Positions 1 through 6,661 of a stretch of 32,655 nucleotides of DNA are shown piece after piece. This stretch comes from an uncultured Meiothermus sp. (GTDB lineage Bacteria > Deinococcota > Deinococci > Deinococcales > Thermaceae): the NCBI RefSeq assembly GCF_937863175.1, contig NZ_CALMCQ010000205.1:1-32655 (forward strand), written 5' to 3'. Made by a program: the position numbers and the translations under genes. Under the pieces are notes generated by a model that was not told where the DNA came from, made no database searches, and saw nothing but the letters and a program-made list of their open reading frames with translations. Position 1 is the stretch's first letter, and the number at the start of each line of letters is the position of its first letter.

Positions 1-246
1 CTGCGCTCTTTGGGCTGGCTGGACATCCCGCAGTTGCTAAGGATTAGCGCACCGGCCCTCGAGTATGGAGCCCTGGCTCTGGCCGTCATCGCTCTGGTCA
101 GTTATCTGCTCTTCCCCATCCGGGTGCTCTTTCTCTACGACGGCAACGCCACCCCGCTTCTGGTGGTGGGCAACAAAAAAGCCATCGAGGAGATGGAATA
201 CGCCATCTGGGCCTTTCTCGAGGCCCTGCACAAGAAGCAACCTTGA
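1..246 (+). CDS. C-terminal part of a small membrane protein of unknown function
   Basis: The frame is open from the first base of the window, so the true start may lie upstream; an in-window TTG at 10 would give 78 residues. The visible protein has one strong hydrophobic segment (about residues 15-40, rich in Ala, Leu, Val and Ile), followed by a charged soluble tail of about 35 residues (motif LLVVGNKKAIEEMEYAIWAF). I do not recognise the family. It converges with the minus-strand operon that ends at 383. An inverted repeat at 278-310 lies just after its stop and could end transcription from one or both sides. The coding call rests on the transmembrane pattern and codon use; the function is unknown. 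Confidence 0.55.
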   Translation: MRSLGWLDIPQLLRISAPALEYGALALAVIALVSYLLFPIRVLFLYDGNATPLLVVGNKKAIEEMEYAIWAFLEALHKKQP

Positions 247-277
247 ACGCTCGAGCGCTCCGCTACAACTCGCTCAA

Positions 278-310
278 GGCAGCCCTGCGCCGGGCTGGGC
301 CAGGGCTGCC
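278..310. terminator. Hairpin between convergent genes, possible terminator
   Basis: A perfect 10-base inverted repeat (GGCAGCCCTG at 278-287 and CAGGGCTGCC at 301-310) with a 13-base loop lies between the convergent genes ending at 246 and 383. There is no T-run after it on either strand, so intrinsic termination is only a guess based on position and stem strength. Confidence 0.4.
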
Positions 311-382
311 AACAACCAGAACTAGAATTCTTCTATAACCTCCTCGGCCAGCGTGGTTTTCCAAAGCCCGGACACGACTAGG

Positions 383-2248
383 CTACAGCGTCAGGGTAAT
401 GGTAATGGGGTTGACCGGCTGGATGCTGTAAATCTGGCCCTGCATCCCCACCCCAGTGATGTTGTCGCTAATGTTCAGGTTTCCACCGCTAAAAGCGCCG
501 CAAAATGCGTTGAGCGTGACCGTGTAGGTTCCCGGCGCAAGCGGGGTGGGAGGATCGGTCTGGGCTCGAGGTTGGAAGGTGCGCTCCGAGCCAAGGTAGA
601 AGGCCATATCGGAGACCCCCGAACCGCCGTTGCGCTGGAACGAGACCTGGTACAAAGCATTGTAGCCGGGCTGGGCCGAGGCGCTGTCGCTCCAGGTGGC
701 AGTCAGGCTGGCCGCGCTATAGCTGCCGCCGTTGCTGAGGTTGCTCCAGGCCACGTTGCCGAGTGCGAAGGCCGAGCCACTGCCATCTATGCTGCCGTTG
801 CCGTCGGCGTCAATGTTCAGGGTGTAGCGCTTGCCGGGTTCGACATCGAAGTTGTTGGCAAAGTAGGTTCCCGGCGCCAGCTCACTAAGCGTCGCGGTTT
901 TGCCCGCATTATCGCTGATGGTGATCTTGGCCCCGGCGGCAGGCTCGGCGTTATCCAGATCGCCGTCGGCGTTGGGGATACCCTTCTCGAGCTGCATGAA
1001 GGCTACCCCGCCGGGCTGCAACAGTGCGTTGGCCCTGAAGAAGCCCTCGGGGGCGGGGGCCACGCGAATCGGGAGGGGGTTGGTGGCGGCAGGCCGTACC
1101 AACTGAACCGAACTGCCCGGACACGGCCCCGGGGTGCGGCTGTAGTTCTTGCCGTCGAGGCCGATCAGGTCGTCCTCGTAGACTCTGCCGATATCTATAA
1201 CCTTCGCGCCCGGTTTGGGAATCAGATTGCCATGGTTATCTACAAAGGTGTCGGTGTAGGTCTTGGTGGCCGTGAAGTTGACCGGCACGCCTTTTTCTAC
1301 AGTGATTTCGGCTTGTCCAAGGCGGTTGGTTACCGCCCGCAACCCTGGACGCGCCGTAACCACTGCGTCTGCCAGCGGCCCAAAGCGGTTGCGCACCTCG
1401 ACCAACACACACTCCTGATCCTGCACTGCCGGGGCCCCGCCATACCAGGAGAAGTGGCGGATGCTGGCCCGCAGCACCGGGGTGGTGCCGTCCACGCTCG
1501 AGCGCTCCACCGTGCCTTCTACAAAGTCTTCCCAGCGCCCGGTCTGGGGGTTGTAGGCGTAGCAGTGAATTTTGTCACCGATTTTGTAGCGGCTGCGCAG
1601 CTCGGGCGGGATAGGCAGTTCGACAATCGCGCTCGAGCCGGGCTTGAGGTTGATGCGGCGGTTCTGCGAATCCAGGATGCTGAACTCGGCAAAGGTTACT
1701 GCCGCTAGTGGGGTGGGGCTGGCGCCCCCCGCAATCAGATCGCCGGGCAGGGCTGAGTCTTCCTTGGTCGGATCGAGCGGGGTCACCACCACCCGCAGGT
1801 TGGTATCAGCAGTGTTCAGGCTGTTCGGCTGGAAGATCACCGCGTAGGGGCCAGCCTCGGTGCGCTGGAAGAGGGTGCGAGCCTGGGTGGGGTTGTAGCC
1901 CTGTTCGGTTCCTTCTTTTTTCAGCGCTACCACGATGGCCTGTGCGCTGCTGGTGGACTCGGCCAGCCCATGCCCAGGTGCGTAGCCCGCTTTTTCCAGG
2001 TCGACCTTGACCAGTCCCGGCGGCAGGTTCTGCAAAATGAACTCACCCCGGCTGTCGGTGGTGGTGGTCTGACTGCTCCCCACCACCGTGACCTTCACGC
2101 CGCTAAGCCGTGCCCCGGTGCCGATATCGGTGACCAGCCCGGCAACGGTATTGGGAGCGCTGGAGCCGTTATTTCCACCGCCACCGTTGTTGCCGCCACA
2201 AGCAGCCAGCAAACCCAACAAAGCAGCCATCCATAGGGTCTTCCTCAT
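383..2248 (-). CDS. Large exported lipoprotein with a carboxypeptidase-regulatory-like domain
   Basis: A 621-residue lipoprotein. The N-terminus is a type II signal with lipobox LLAAC (lipidated Cys17), then a Gly/Asn linker. Residues about 33-110 look like a carboxypeptidase D regulatory-like beta-sandwich (VAGLVTDIGTGARLSGVKV, then DSRGEFILQNLPPG). A middle domain (about 115-275) reads like a ZU5/FAM171-type beta domain (ELPIPPELRSRYKIGDKI, then HFSWYGG). The C-terminal half is beta-rich with Asp/Asn-rich turns (NIDADGNGSIDG) that could bind calcium. It probably sits on the outer face of the envelope. It is the last gene of the operon, 12 bases after the preceding stop. The start is set by an ideal AGGAGG ribosome site six bases upstream. 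The domain names come from pattern memory and the substrate is unknown. Confidence 0.8.
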   Translation of the reverse strand: MRKTLWMAALLGLLAACGGNNGGGGNNGSSAPNTVAGLVTDIGTGARLSGVKVTVVGSSQTTTTDSRGEFILQNLPPGLVKVDLEKAGYAPGHGLAESTSSAQAIVVALKKEGTEQGYNPTQARTLFQRTEAGPYAVIFQPNSLNTADTNLRVVVTPLDPTKEDSALPGDLIAGGASPTPLAAVTFAEFSILDSQNRRINLKPGSSAIVELPIPPELRSRYKIGDKIHCYAYNPQTGRWEDFVEGTVERSSVDGTTPVLRASIRHFSWYGGAPAVQDQECVLVEVRNRFGPLADAVVTARPGLRAVTNRLGQAEITVEKGVPVNFTATKTYTDTFVDNHGNLIPKPGAKVIDIGRVYEDDLIGLDGKNYSRTPGPCPGSSVQLVRPAATNPLPIRVAPAPEGFFRANALLQPGGVAFMQLEKGIPNADGDLDNAEPAAGAKITISDNAGKTATLSELAPGTYFANNFDVEPGKRYTLNIDADGNGSIDGSGSAFALGNVAWSNLSNGGSYSAASLTATWSDSASAQPGYNALYQVSFQRNGGSGVSDMAFYLGSERTFQPRAQTDPPTPLAPGTYTVTLNAFCGAFSGGNLNISDNITGVGMQGQIYSIQPVNPITITLTL

Positions 2249-2260
2249 AGTTTCCTCCTG

Positions 2261-3382
2261 TTACCTGCGCACCACCACCACATCAAACGAAAGGCCATCT
2301 ATCGGAATCGCCCGTGTCACCCCCTTGCGCTCCAGGTCGAAGACCACCAGATGCCCCTCGGTACCGCTGCTGACGATATAGGCCAGCCTGCCATCAGGAG
2401 ACAGGGCGGCATGGGTGGGATTGACAAAAATTCTGCTCCCGAGCTCGAGTTGGTGGTTCTGAACCTGGCCCGAAACCAAATCCACCAGCGAGACCGCATT
2501 GGAGTAGTAGTTGAGCGACAAAACCCTTCCCTCCGCTACCTTTAGCATCCCCAATGGCCCTGGGGTGACGGTGAAGCTTTTGGGGCTCGAGGCGGGCGCG
2601 TGCAGGCTGAGGGTGTTGGACTCAAAGTTGGAAACCAGCGCGTTTTCCTCCAACGGCAACACGAAGGCAGGGTCGGAGCCGGTGGGGGCCTCGGACAGGG
2701 TTTGCCAGGTCTGCTCGTCGAGCCAGCGCACCGCGCTGGCCTCGGTGCTGGGCTGGCGGGGGCGCATCGCCACCACCAATCTGGAGCCCACCCGGGCCAC
2801 GTCCACCGCTTCGCTCGCCGCACCGGAAGGCGGCAGATTCCGTGCCCGCACCACCTGAGCACTCAAGAGATCAATCTCGCTCAAACGCCCCTGGCGGATA
2901 TGGGAGACGTAGAGTTTGTTTAAGTCGCTCGAGAACGCAATGCCCACAGGCCGCTCGCCCACGATAAAAGGCTTGGCACCGCCGGGGTTGTGGCAGGCAA
3001 AACAACTCGTTTTTGAGAAGGCGTCCTGGTCAAAGTGCGGCTGGATCAGCGTACCGTCACTGCGCCGCTCGGGCACCGGTGCGGTCAGGAAGGTGCGGAA
3101 AACCTCGAGGCTCCGCACATCCACCTCGGCTACGGCCTGCGAGCCCACCAGCACCACGTAGACCTTGCTGCCATCCGGGTTCAGAATCATCCGGTGGGGC
3201 AGCCCACCCACCGTGATGCGCTTGACGGTGCGGCCCTGCACCGGGTCAATTACCGCGACAGTGCTCGAGCCCGCCTGGCTCACCAGCACCAGGTGTGAAG
3301 CCTGCTGGGACGAGGAACAACCCACCAGTTGAAGCAGCCCGAAAAGAGCGGGCGGGAGGTATCGGATAACAGTCCAGACCAT
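2261..3382 (-). CDS. YncE-like beta-propeller lipoprotein with a haem c site
   Basis: A 373-residue exported protein. A hydrophobic leader ends in lipobox LVGC (Cys22). The rest resembles the YVTN/YncE beta-propeller family, with repeated blades such as VAVIDPVQGRTVKRITVGG and LPHRMILNPDGSKVYVV, and again near the end with AALSPDGRLAYIVSSG. A single CxxCH motif (Cys127, Cys130, His131, in the context SCFACHNPGG) sits in an insertion between early blades and should attach one haem c covalently. Propellers of this kind with a c-type haem are known in other bacteria, so an electron-transfer or redox-sensing role is plausible but not shown. It lies 18 bases after the upstream gene and 12 bases before the downstream lipoprotein, so it is cotranscribed. 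Confidence 0.8.
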   Translation of the reverse strand: MVWTVIRYLPPALFGLLQLVGCSSSQQASHLVLVSQAGSSTVAVIDPVQGRTVKRITVGGLPHRMILNPDGSKVYVVLVGSQAVAEVDVRSLEVFRTFLTAPVPERRSDGTLIQPHFDQDAFSKTSCFACHNPGGAKPFIVGERPVGIAFSSDLNKLYVSHIRQGRLSEIDLLSAQVVRARNLPPSGAASEAVDVARVGSRLVVAMRPRQPSTEASAVRWLDEQTWQTLSEAPTGSDPAFVLPLEENALVSNFESNTLSLHAPASSPKSFTVTPGPLGMLKVAEGRVLSLNYYSNAVSLVDLVSGQVQNHQLELGSRIFVNPTHAALSPDGRLAYIVSSGTEGHLVVFDLERKGVTRAIPIDGLSFDVVVVRR

Positions 3383-3400
3383 GATCTTCTCTCTGGGGGT

Positions 3401-4483
3401 TCACGGCCGCTTGCGGAAGCTGTTCCAGCCCACCCGGTTGGTGCAGGCGGCAAACTGCCACTCGTGCCCGGGCCATACACAGCCCAGGGTGAGCCCCACG
3501 CTGGCGGTGTACTGGAACTTGTAGTAGCTGGTGAGGGGCTGCAGGGTGTAGCGACTGACCCCATCGTCACCCTCACAGTTGCGGATCTGCACCACTACCC
3601 GGGCTTCCTCGGCCTGAAAGCGCACATCGCCCTCGTAGGTGTCGTTTCGGATCTCCAGCACCTTGAACCAGGCCCTCCCCCGCTCGTAGTAGATCAGGTC
3701 TTTCTTGCAGGCCCCCTCGTGGTTGGCGTTCTCGAAGACCGTAGCCAACTCGTAGCCGCCGGGGACGAAACGCAGCCAGCGGTGCTCGCTGCCGTTGTAC
3801 TCGGGCAGATAGAACGCGCCGGTCTGGATGTTGTAAAAACCCAGGTCGGAGCCCGCCGAGGGCGCCCAGGTTCCCAGAAACTCCTGGTATGGCGGGTCGT
3901 CGCCCAGTTGGAACCCTTGGGGCTGGGCGGGCTGCTGGGGCCTGGCCGAGAGGTCGCGCTGGAGCTGCTTGAGCTTGAGCGGGTAGGGGCCGCCCGAGAG
4001 CTCGAGCTGCAAGGTGGGTTCCTTGATAAGCGTCTCGTACCAGGAGAGCCCAGCATTAAAGACCACCAGGTTGTTGGGTAGGGTGAAGGCGCCCGAACGG
4101 GTGCAGTTGTTCACGACCAGGCGGCGCACTCTGGGGCGCAGGGTCAGGAGGTTGTTCTGGATCTCGAGGGTGCCGCTCATGCGGTCGAGGTAGCTGACCT
4201 GGCGGCAGTGGGAGGCGACGCCCTGCGAGTAGTGGTCGAAGGTGAACTGCCCGTTGGCCCGAATCTTGAGCTGGGCCGAGTAGCCCTGGCTGAGGGTGAA
4301 GGTCTCGCCCGTAAAGGTGTTGGTGTAGTCACCGGCGGAGGCCACGGTCTGCTGCCAGATGCCCACCAGCACCGCCGGGACGCCCACGTTGCCCTGGGCA
4401 AAGCCAGCGATCCCGAGGGCCACCCCGCCCCACGCCGCCAGTGCCAGCAGCCTCCGCCACACGATTGCGTTCCTCGAATGCAT
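3401..4483 (-). CDS. Secreted protein with two tandem copies of one domain
   Basis: A 360-residue protein with a type I signal peptide (positive N-terminus, hydrophobic core, likely cleavage after AGFAQG near residue 31). I do not recognise a named family. Two halves share a pattern: GxW near the start (GIWQQT; GTWAPS), then Tyr and a TG-F turn (YTNTFTGETF; YNIQTGAFYL), a hydrophobic strand ending in an F-x-x-G turn, a Cys followed by a basic residue (HCRQ; ACKK), and an Asn-Cys pair near the end (VNNC; IRNC). This suggests an ancestral lipocalin-like or small beta-barrel domain of about 150 residues that was duplicated. Two further cysteines near the C-terminus (GCVWPG, AACTN) may form disulphides. 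The start has a perfect AAGGAGG site. It sits 34 bases after the 61-residue gene and 18 bases before the propeller gene. Confidence 0.75.
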   Translation of the reverse strand: MHSRNAIVWRRLLALAAWGGVALGIAGFAQGNVGVPAVLVGIWQQTVASAGDYTNTFTGETFTLSQGYSAQLKIRANGQFTFDHYSQGVASHCRQVSYLDRMSGTLEIQNNLLTLRPRVRRLVVNNCTRSGAFTLPNNLVVFNAGLSWYETLIKEPTLQLELSGGPYPLKLKQLQRDLSARPQQPAQPQGFQLGDDPPYQEFLGTWAPSAGSDLGFYNIQTGAFYLPEYNGSEHRWLRFVPGGYELATVFENANHEGACKKDLIYYERGRAWFKVLEIRNDTYEGDVRFQAEEARVVVQIRNCEGDDGVSRYTLQPLTSYYKFQYTASVGLTLGCVWPGHEWQFAACTNRVGWNSFRKRP

Positions 4484-4517
4484 ACGGTTCCTCCTTGCCG
4501 GGCCTTACCGGGCTGGC

Positions 4518-4703
4518 CTAATCCGACCGCCGGGTCAGGTTCAGCCCCTCCATCTCCTCGCTGAGGAAGCGGGCCAGCTCGCGGGGGTCGGCGAAGTAGT
4601 GGCGCTCCTCGCCCCGGCTCACCGAGGCCCGCCAGACCTCGCCCTCCGGGGTGGGCTCGTACCAGACCCGCAGCACGTAGACTTGGCTGGCTTTGGGGCT
4701 CAT
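4518..4703 (-). CDS. Small 61-residue protein, unknown function
   Basis: The 61 residues begin MSPKASQVYVLRVWYEP and include GEVWRASVSRGEERHYFADP and ELARFLSEEM. This reads as a compact beta-beta-beta-alpha fold with a C-terminal amphipathic helix. Short proteins with a similar WRxSV...F(A)D...L..FL pattern exist in Chloroflexota and related groups as I recall, some near BTAD-type regulators, but this is unverified. An ATG at 4739 in the same frame would add 12 residues. The 4703 start is preferred because it has GAGGA about nine bases upstream and because the upstream 41-residue gene stops at 4708, four bases before it, suggesting translational coupling. It has no signal peptide, so it is probably cytoplasmic, unlike its neighbours. 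Confidence 0.65.
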   Translation of the reverse strand: MSPKASQVYVLRVWYEPTPEGEVWRASVSRGEERHYFADPRELARFLSEEMEGLNLTRRSD

Positions 4704-4707
4704 CGCG

Positions 4708-4833
4708 TCAGTTCCTCGGGGCGAAATAAGGGTTGTCATAGGTGTCCTTGAGCGCCAGCGGGTGGTGGACGCCCCCCCAGGCCCCGCCGCCTTGCAGGCG
4801 CTCGAGCCGGGCGGGGAGGATGGCTGGTTTCAT
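4708..4833 (-). CDS. Very small 41-residue peptide gene, Gly-rich core
   Basis: This short frame starts at ATG 4833 with GGGGAAAGG just upstream and ends in TGA at 4708, four bases before the next gene. The product begins MKPAILPARLERLQ, has a glycine and tryptophan core (GGGAWGGVHH) and ends DTYDNPYFAPRN. It has no signal peptide and no transmembrane segment. The layout (basic or amphipathic front, Gly/Trp core, short tail) could fit a modified-peptide precursor or a small regulatory peptide, but no modifying enzyme is visible nearby. The coding call rests on the ribosome site, the tight fit between the genes at 4855 and 4703, and readable composition. The function is unknown. Confidence 0.55.
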   Translation of the reverse strand: MKPAILPARLERLQGGGAWGGVHHPLALKDTYDNPYFAPRN

Positions 4834-4854
4834 GGCGGCCTTTCCCCGACCTCG

Positions 4855-5595
4855 CTAGCGCAGCTCGAGGCCCGTCGCCGTAAACTTCAGCCGATCCGGG
4901 CGCACTCCCAGCGCGGTCTCGAGGGCCACCCCCGCGATCCCACGGTAGGTCTCGAGCAGCTCCGGGTCGTTCTGCTCCACCGCCACGGTGTAACCCAGAA
5001 GGGGCAGGGTCGCCATCAGCACCAGGGCCTCGTAAACCCGCTGGCGCTCCGGGTCGGTAAGCCGCTTAAAGGCCTCCGACCCCCCGAAGGCCGCGTCGGT
5101 GTTGGCCTGAAGGTTCATGAGCGCGGTCTCGCTGGGCTCCTGGCCGTAGTGCACCAGGTAGCACACCCCCACCAGGTAGGTGAAGGCCATCGCCACGTTG
5201 TGGGGGCGGCCCAGCCGCCGGGCCTCGGCCTCGAAGGCTTTGAACCCCTCGTTGAAGGCTGTAACCAGCTCCTGCACTTCGCCCGGCTTGTTGCTCAGGC
5301 TCTGGGCAAACTGCCGCACCAGCAGGCGCTGTGCGCCGGGTCGGAAGGCAGTCTGCGGCGCGGTCTGGGCCCGGACGCGGGCCGCAGCTTGCGCGCTATG
5401 GCTGGCATTATTGCGCTGGTTGACCCGCTCGAGGTTCTGCTGGGCGGTGCGCACCGCCGCCGAGTCGAGCTGAACCCTCAGGAAGGAGTTGACGGCGGTC
5501 ATGTTGACACTGGTGTACCCCGAGAACTGCGCGAGGCCCTGGGACAGGATCAGGCCGGCGGCAATGGCCAGAGTGATCGTGAGCGGGTTTTGCAT
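4855..5595 (-). CDS. Exported DUF6683-like protein
   Basis: A 246-residue protein with a type I signal peptide (MQNPLTITLAIAAGLILSQG, cleavage near residue 22). The mature part is mostly helical. Motifs FRPGAQRLLVRQFAQSLS, FEAEARRLGRPHNVAMAF and TDPERQRVYEALVLMATL match my memory of the DUF6683 family, whose role is not known. The length is usual for that family. The start has AAGGAGC seven bases upstream. It lies 12 bases after the fibre-like gene and 21 bases before the 41-residue peptide gene, so all are likely translated from one message. The family name could not be checked here. Confidence 0.7.
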   Translation of the reverse strand: MQNPLTITLAIAAGLILSQGLAQFSGYTSVNMTAVNSFLRVQLDSAAVRTAQQNLERVNQRNNASHSAQAAARVRAQTAPQTAFRPGAQRLLVRQFAQSLSNKPGEVQELVTAFNEGFKAFEAEARRLGRPHNVAMAFTYLVGVCYLVHYGQEPSETALMNLQANTDAAFGGSEAFKRLTDPERQRVYEALVLMATLPLLGYTVAVEQNDPELLETYRGIAGVALETALGVRPDRLKFTATGLELR

Positions 5596-5607
5596 GGGTT
5601 GCTCCTT

Positions 5608-6447
5608 CTAGAGTCGTGCGCAGGTCAGGCGGATGTACAATCGGGTCAGGGTTGCGGTGTTGTTGACGCCCCTGACAAACCACGAGGTGCCATCAAACGG
5701 GATGAAGCGGGTGATGGTGATGTCGCTGTCGGTGGAGTTGTAGTACCCTGCGCCGAGCACGCGGGTACCTGCCGGACAGGTGGCTGTCTGCTCAAAGGTT
5801 CCGTTGGGCTGAATCAGCGGGCCAGGGATATCAAAGGTATTCACGTAACCGATATCCAGACTTCCGTTGACCGTCAAATTGCCTGTGGCCGTGGTGTTAC
5901 TGCCACTCGCAGTGAGCGCCCCACCCGAGACCCGGGCCAGCGATGCCGCGTCGCTGGCCAGCTTGCCGCTCGACACCGCATTGTCTGCCAGTTTGGCCGA
6001 GGAAACGCTGGCACTGCCCAACTTTCCGCTCGTCACCGCGCCGTCGGCCAGCATCCCGCTGGTGATGCCCTCGAGGGCCACCGAGAAGGTGCTGCTGCTC
6101 AGGGCCAGCCCTGCTCCTGCCAGATACGACGTTCCCCCGCTGCCCTGAAGATCATCGCCCCACACCAGTGCCCCGCCCTGGGCTTTGAGCACCTTGCCGT
6201 CGGCCAACGTTCCACCCGTTGAAAGCTTGGGCAGCGTTACCGCACTGTCCGCAATACGTGCAGTTCCAACCGGGGCTTCCAGGGTTTGAATGGCCGAGCG
6301 CAGGATGGTGAAATTCTGGTTCACATCCGCAGATTTGATGGGCGTGTTGGGCGAAAAAGCAATCAAGTCCCCCACCGCCACAGCTACCAGGCCCCCGGCT
6401 ACCATCGCCCCGCCGAGAACGAACATCTTGACTGCTTGCTTTGGCAT
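5608..6447 (-). CDS. Fibre-like exported protein with low-complexity shaft repeats
   Basis: A 279-residue protein. The start at 6447 is chosen over a possible start at 6531 because AAGGAGC lies just upstream and because the longer form would overlap the preceding lipoprotein gene. Residues about 8-28 form an uncleaved or cleaved hydrophobic leader, then FSPNTPIKSADVNQNF, a motif common in exported fibre-like proteins. The middle (about 130-190) is an imperfect repeat of units like ADGAVTSGKLGSAS, ADNAVSSGKLASDA, typical of shafts in tail-fibre and trimeric surface proteins. The C-terminal domain (about 215-279) has two cysteines (CPAGTRVLGAGYY and LTCARL) that probably pair. A surface adhesin or structural role is inferred. 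Ten bases separate it from the upstream gene. Confidence 0.7.
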   Translation of the reverse strand: MPKQAVKMFVLGGAMVAGGLVAVAVGDLIAFSPNTPIKSADVNQNFTILRSAIQTLEAPVGTARIADSAVTLPKLSTGGTLADGKVLKAQGGALVWGDDLQGSGGTSYLAGAGLALSSSTFSVALEGITSGMLADGAVTSGKLGSASVSSAKLADNAVSSGKLASDAASLARVSGGALTASGSNTTATGNLTVNGSLDIGYVNTFDIPGPLIQPNGTFEQTATCPAGTRVLGAGYYNSTDSDITITRFIPFDGTSWFVRGVNNTATLTRLYIRLTCARL

Positions 6448-6457
6448 AGTTGCTCCT

Positions 6458-6586
6458 TTACTGCCACTGCCCTTGATCCCAATTGCTGCTATCCCAGGTA
6501 CCCTTGCTACCGGCCTGACCGCCACCCCCACATGCAGCCAGCAGCACGGCCAAAAAAATCAGGGCTATCATCCACATACGCTTCAT
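6458..6586 (-). CDS. 42-residue lipoprotein with Trp-rich tail
   Basis: Only 42 residues: a lipoprotein signal (MKRMWMIALIFLAVLLAAC, lipid on Cys19), a Gly4 linker, and a 19-residue polar tail containing three tryptophans (GTWDSSNWDQGQW). The mature peptide would be about 24 residues long on a lipid anchor. The start at 6586 has GGAGG five to nine bases upstream and is preferred to an in-frame start at 6652, whose extra residues look non-coding. It lies between the InlB-repeat gene (75 bases away) and the fibre gene (10 bases away). I know no family for it. It could be a small lysis-type or anchor lipoprotein; this is a guess. Confidence 0.65.
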   Translation of the reverse strand: MKRMWMIALIFLAVLLAACGGGGQAGSKGTWDSSNWDQGQWQ

Positions 6587-6661
6587 CGAATCCTCCAGGG
6601 CTTTTGCAGGTAGGAAGTTGGGTGTCGGCAGGAGGAGGCACTCCACCGACACCCCGAGCTT

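Noticed and set aside
353-1708. Long plus-strand open frame (451 codons) opposite the large lipoprotein gene
   Set aside because: It is an antisense shadow of a high-G+C gene: the opposite strand has a signal peptide, lipobox and ribosome site, and this frame has repetitive Gly/Ala/Arg/Val composition.
4708-4739. Upstream ATG at 4739 for the 61-residue gene
   Set aside because: It would overlap the 41-residue frame; the 4703 start has better ribosome-site spacing and leaves a four-base junction.
4693-6222. Plus-strand frame of 509 codons
   Set aside because: It spans five well-supported minus-strand genes and their gaps, and has no ribosome site or recognisable domain.
5608-6447. Prophage tail-fibre gene
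   Set aside because: No other phage gene is near and the protein has an export leader, which phage fibres lack.
6431-6652. Longer starts for the fibre-like protein (6531) and the mini-lipoprotein (6652)
   Set aside because: They add residues without hydrophobic signal character and lack ribosome sites, while the inner ATGs have strong ones.
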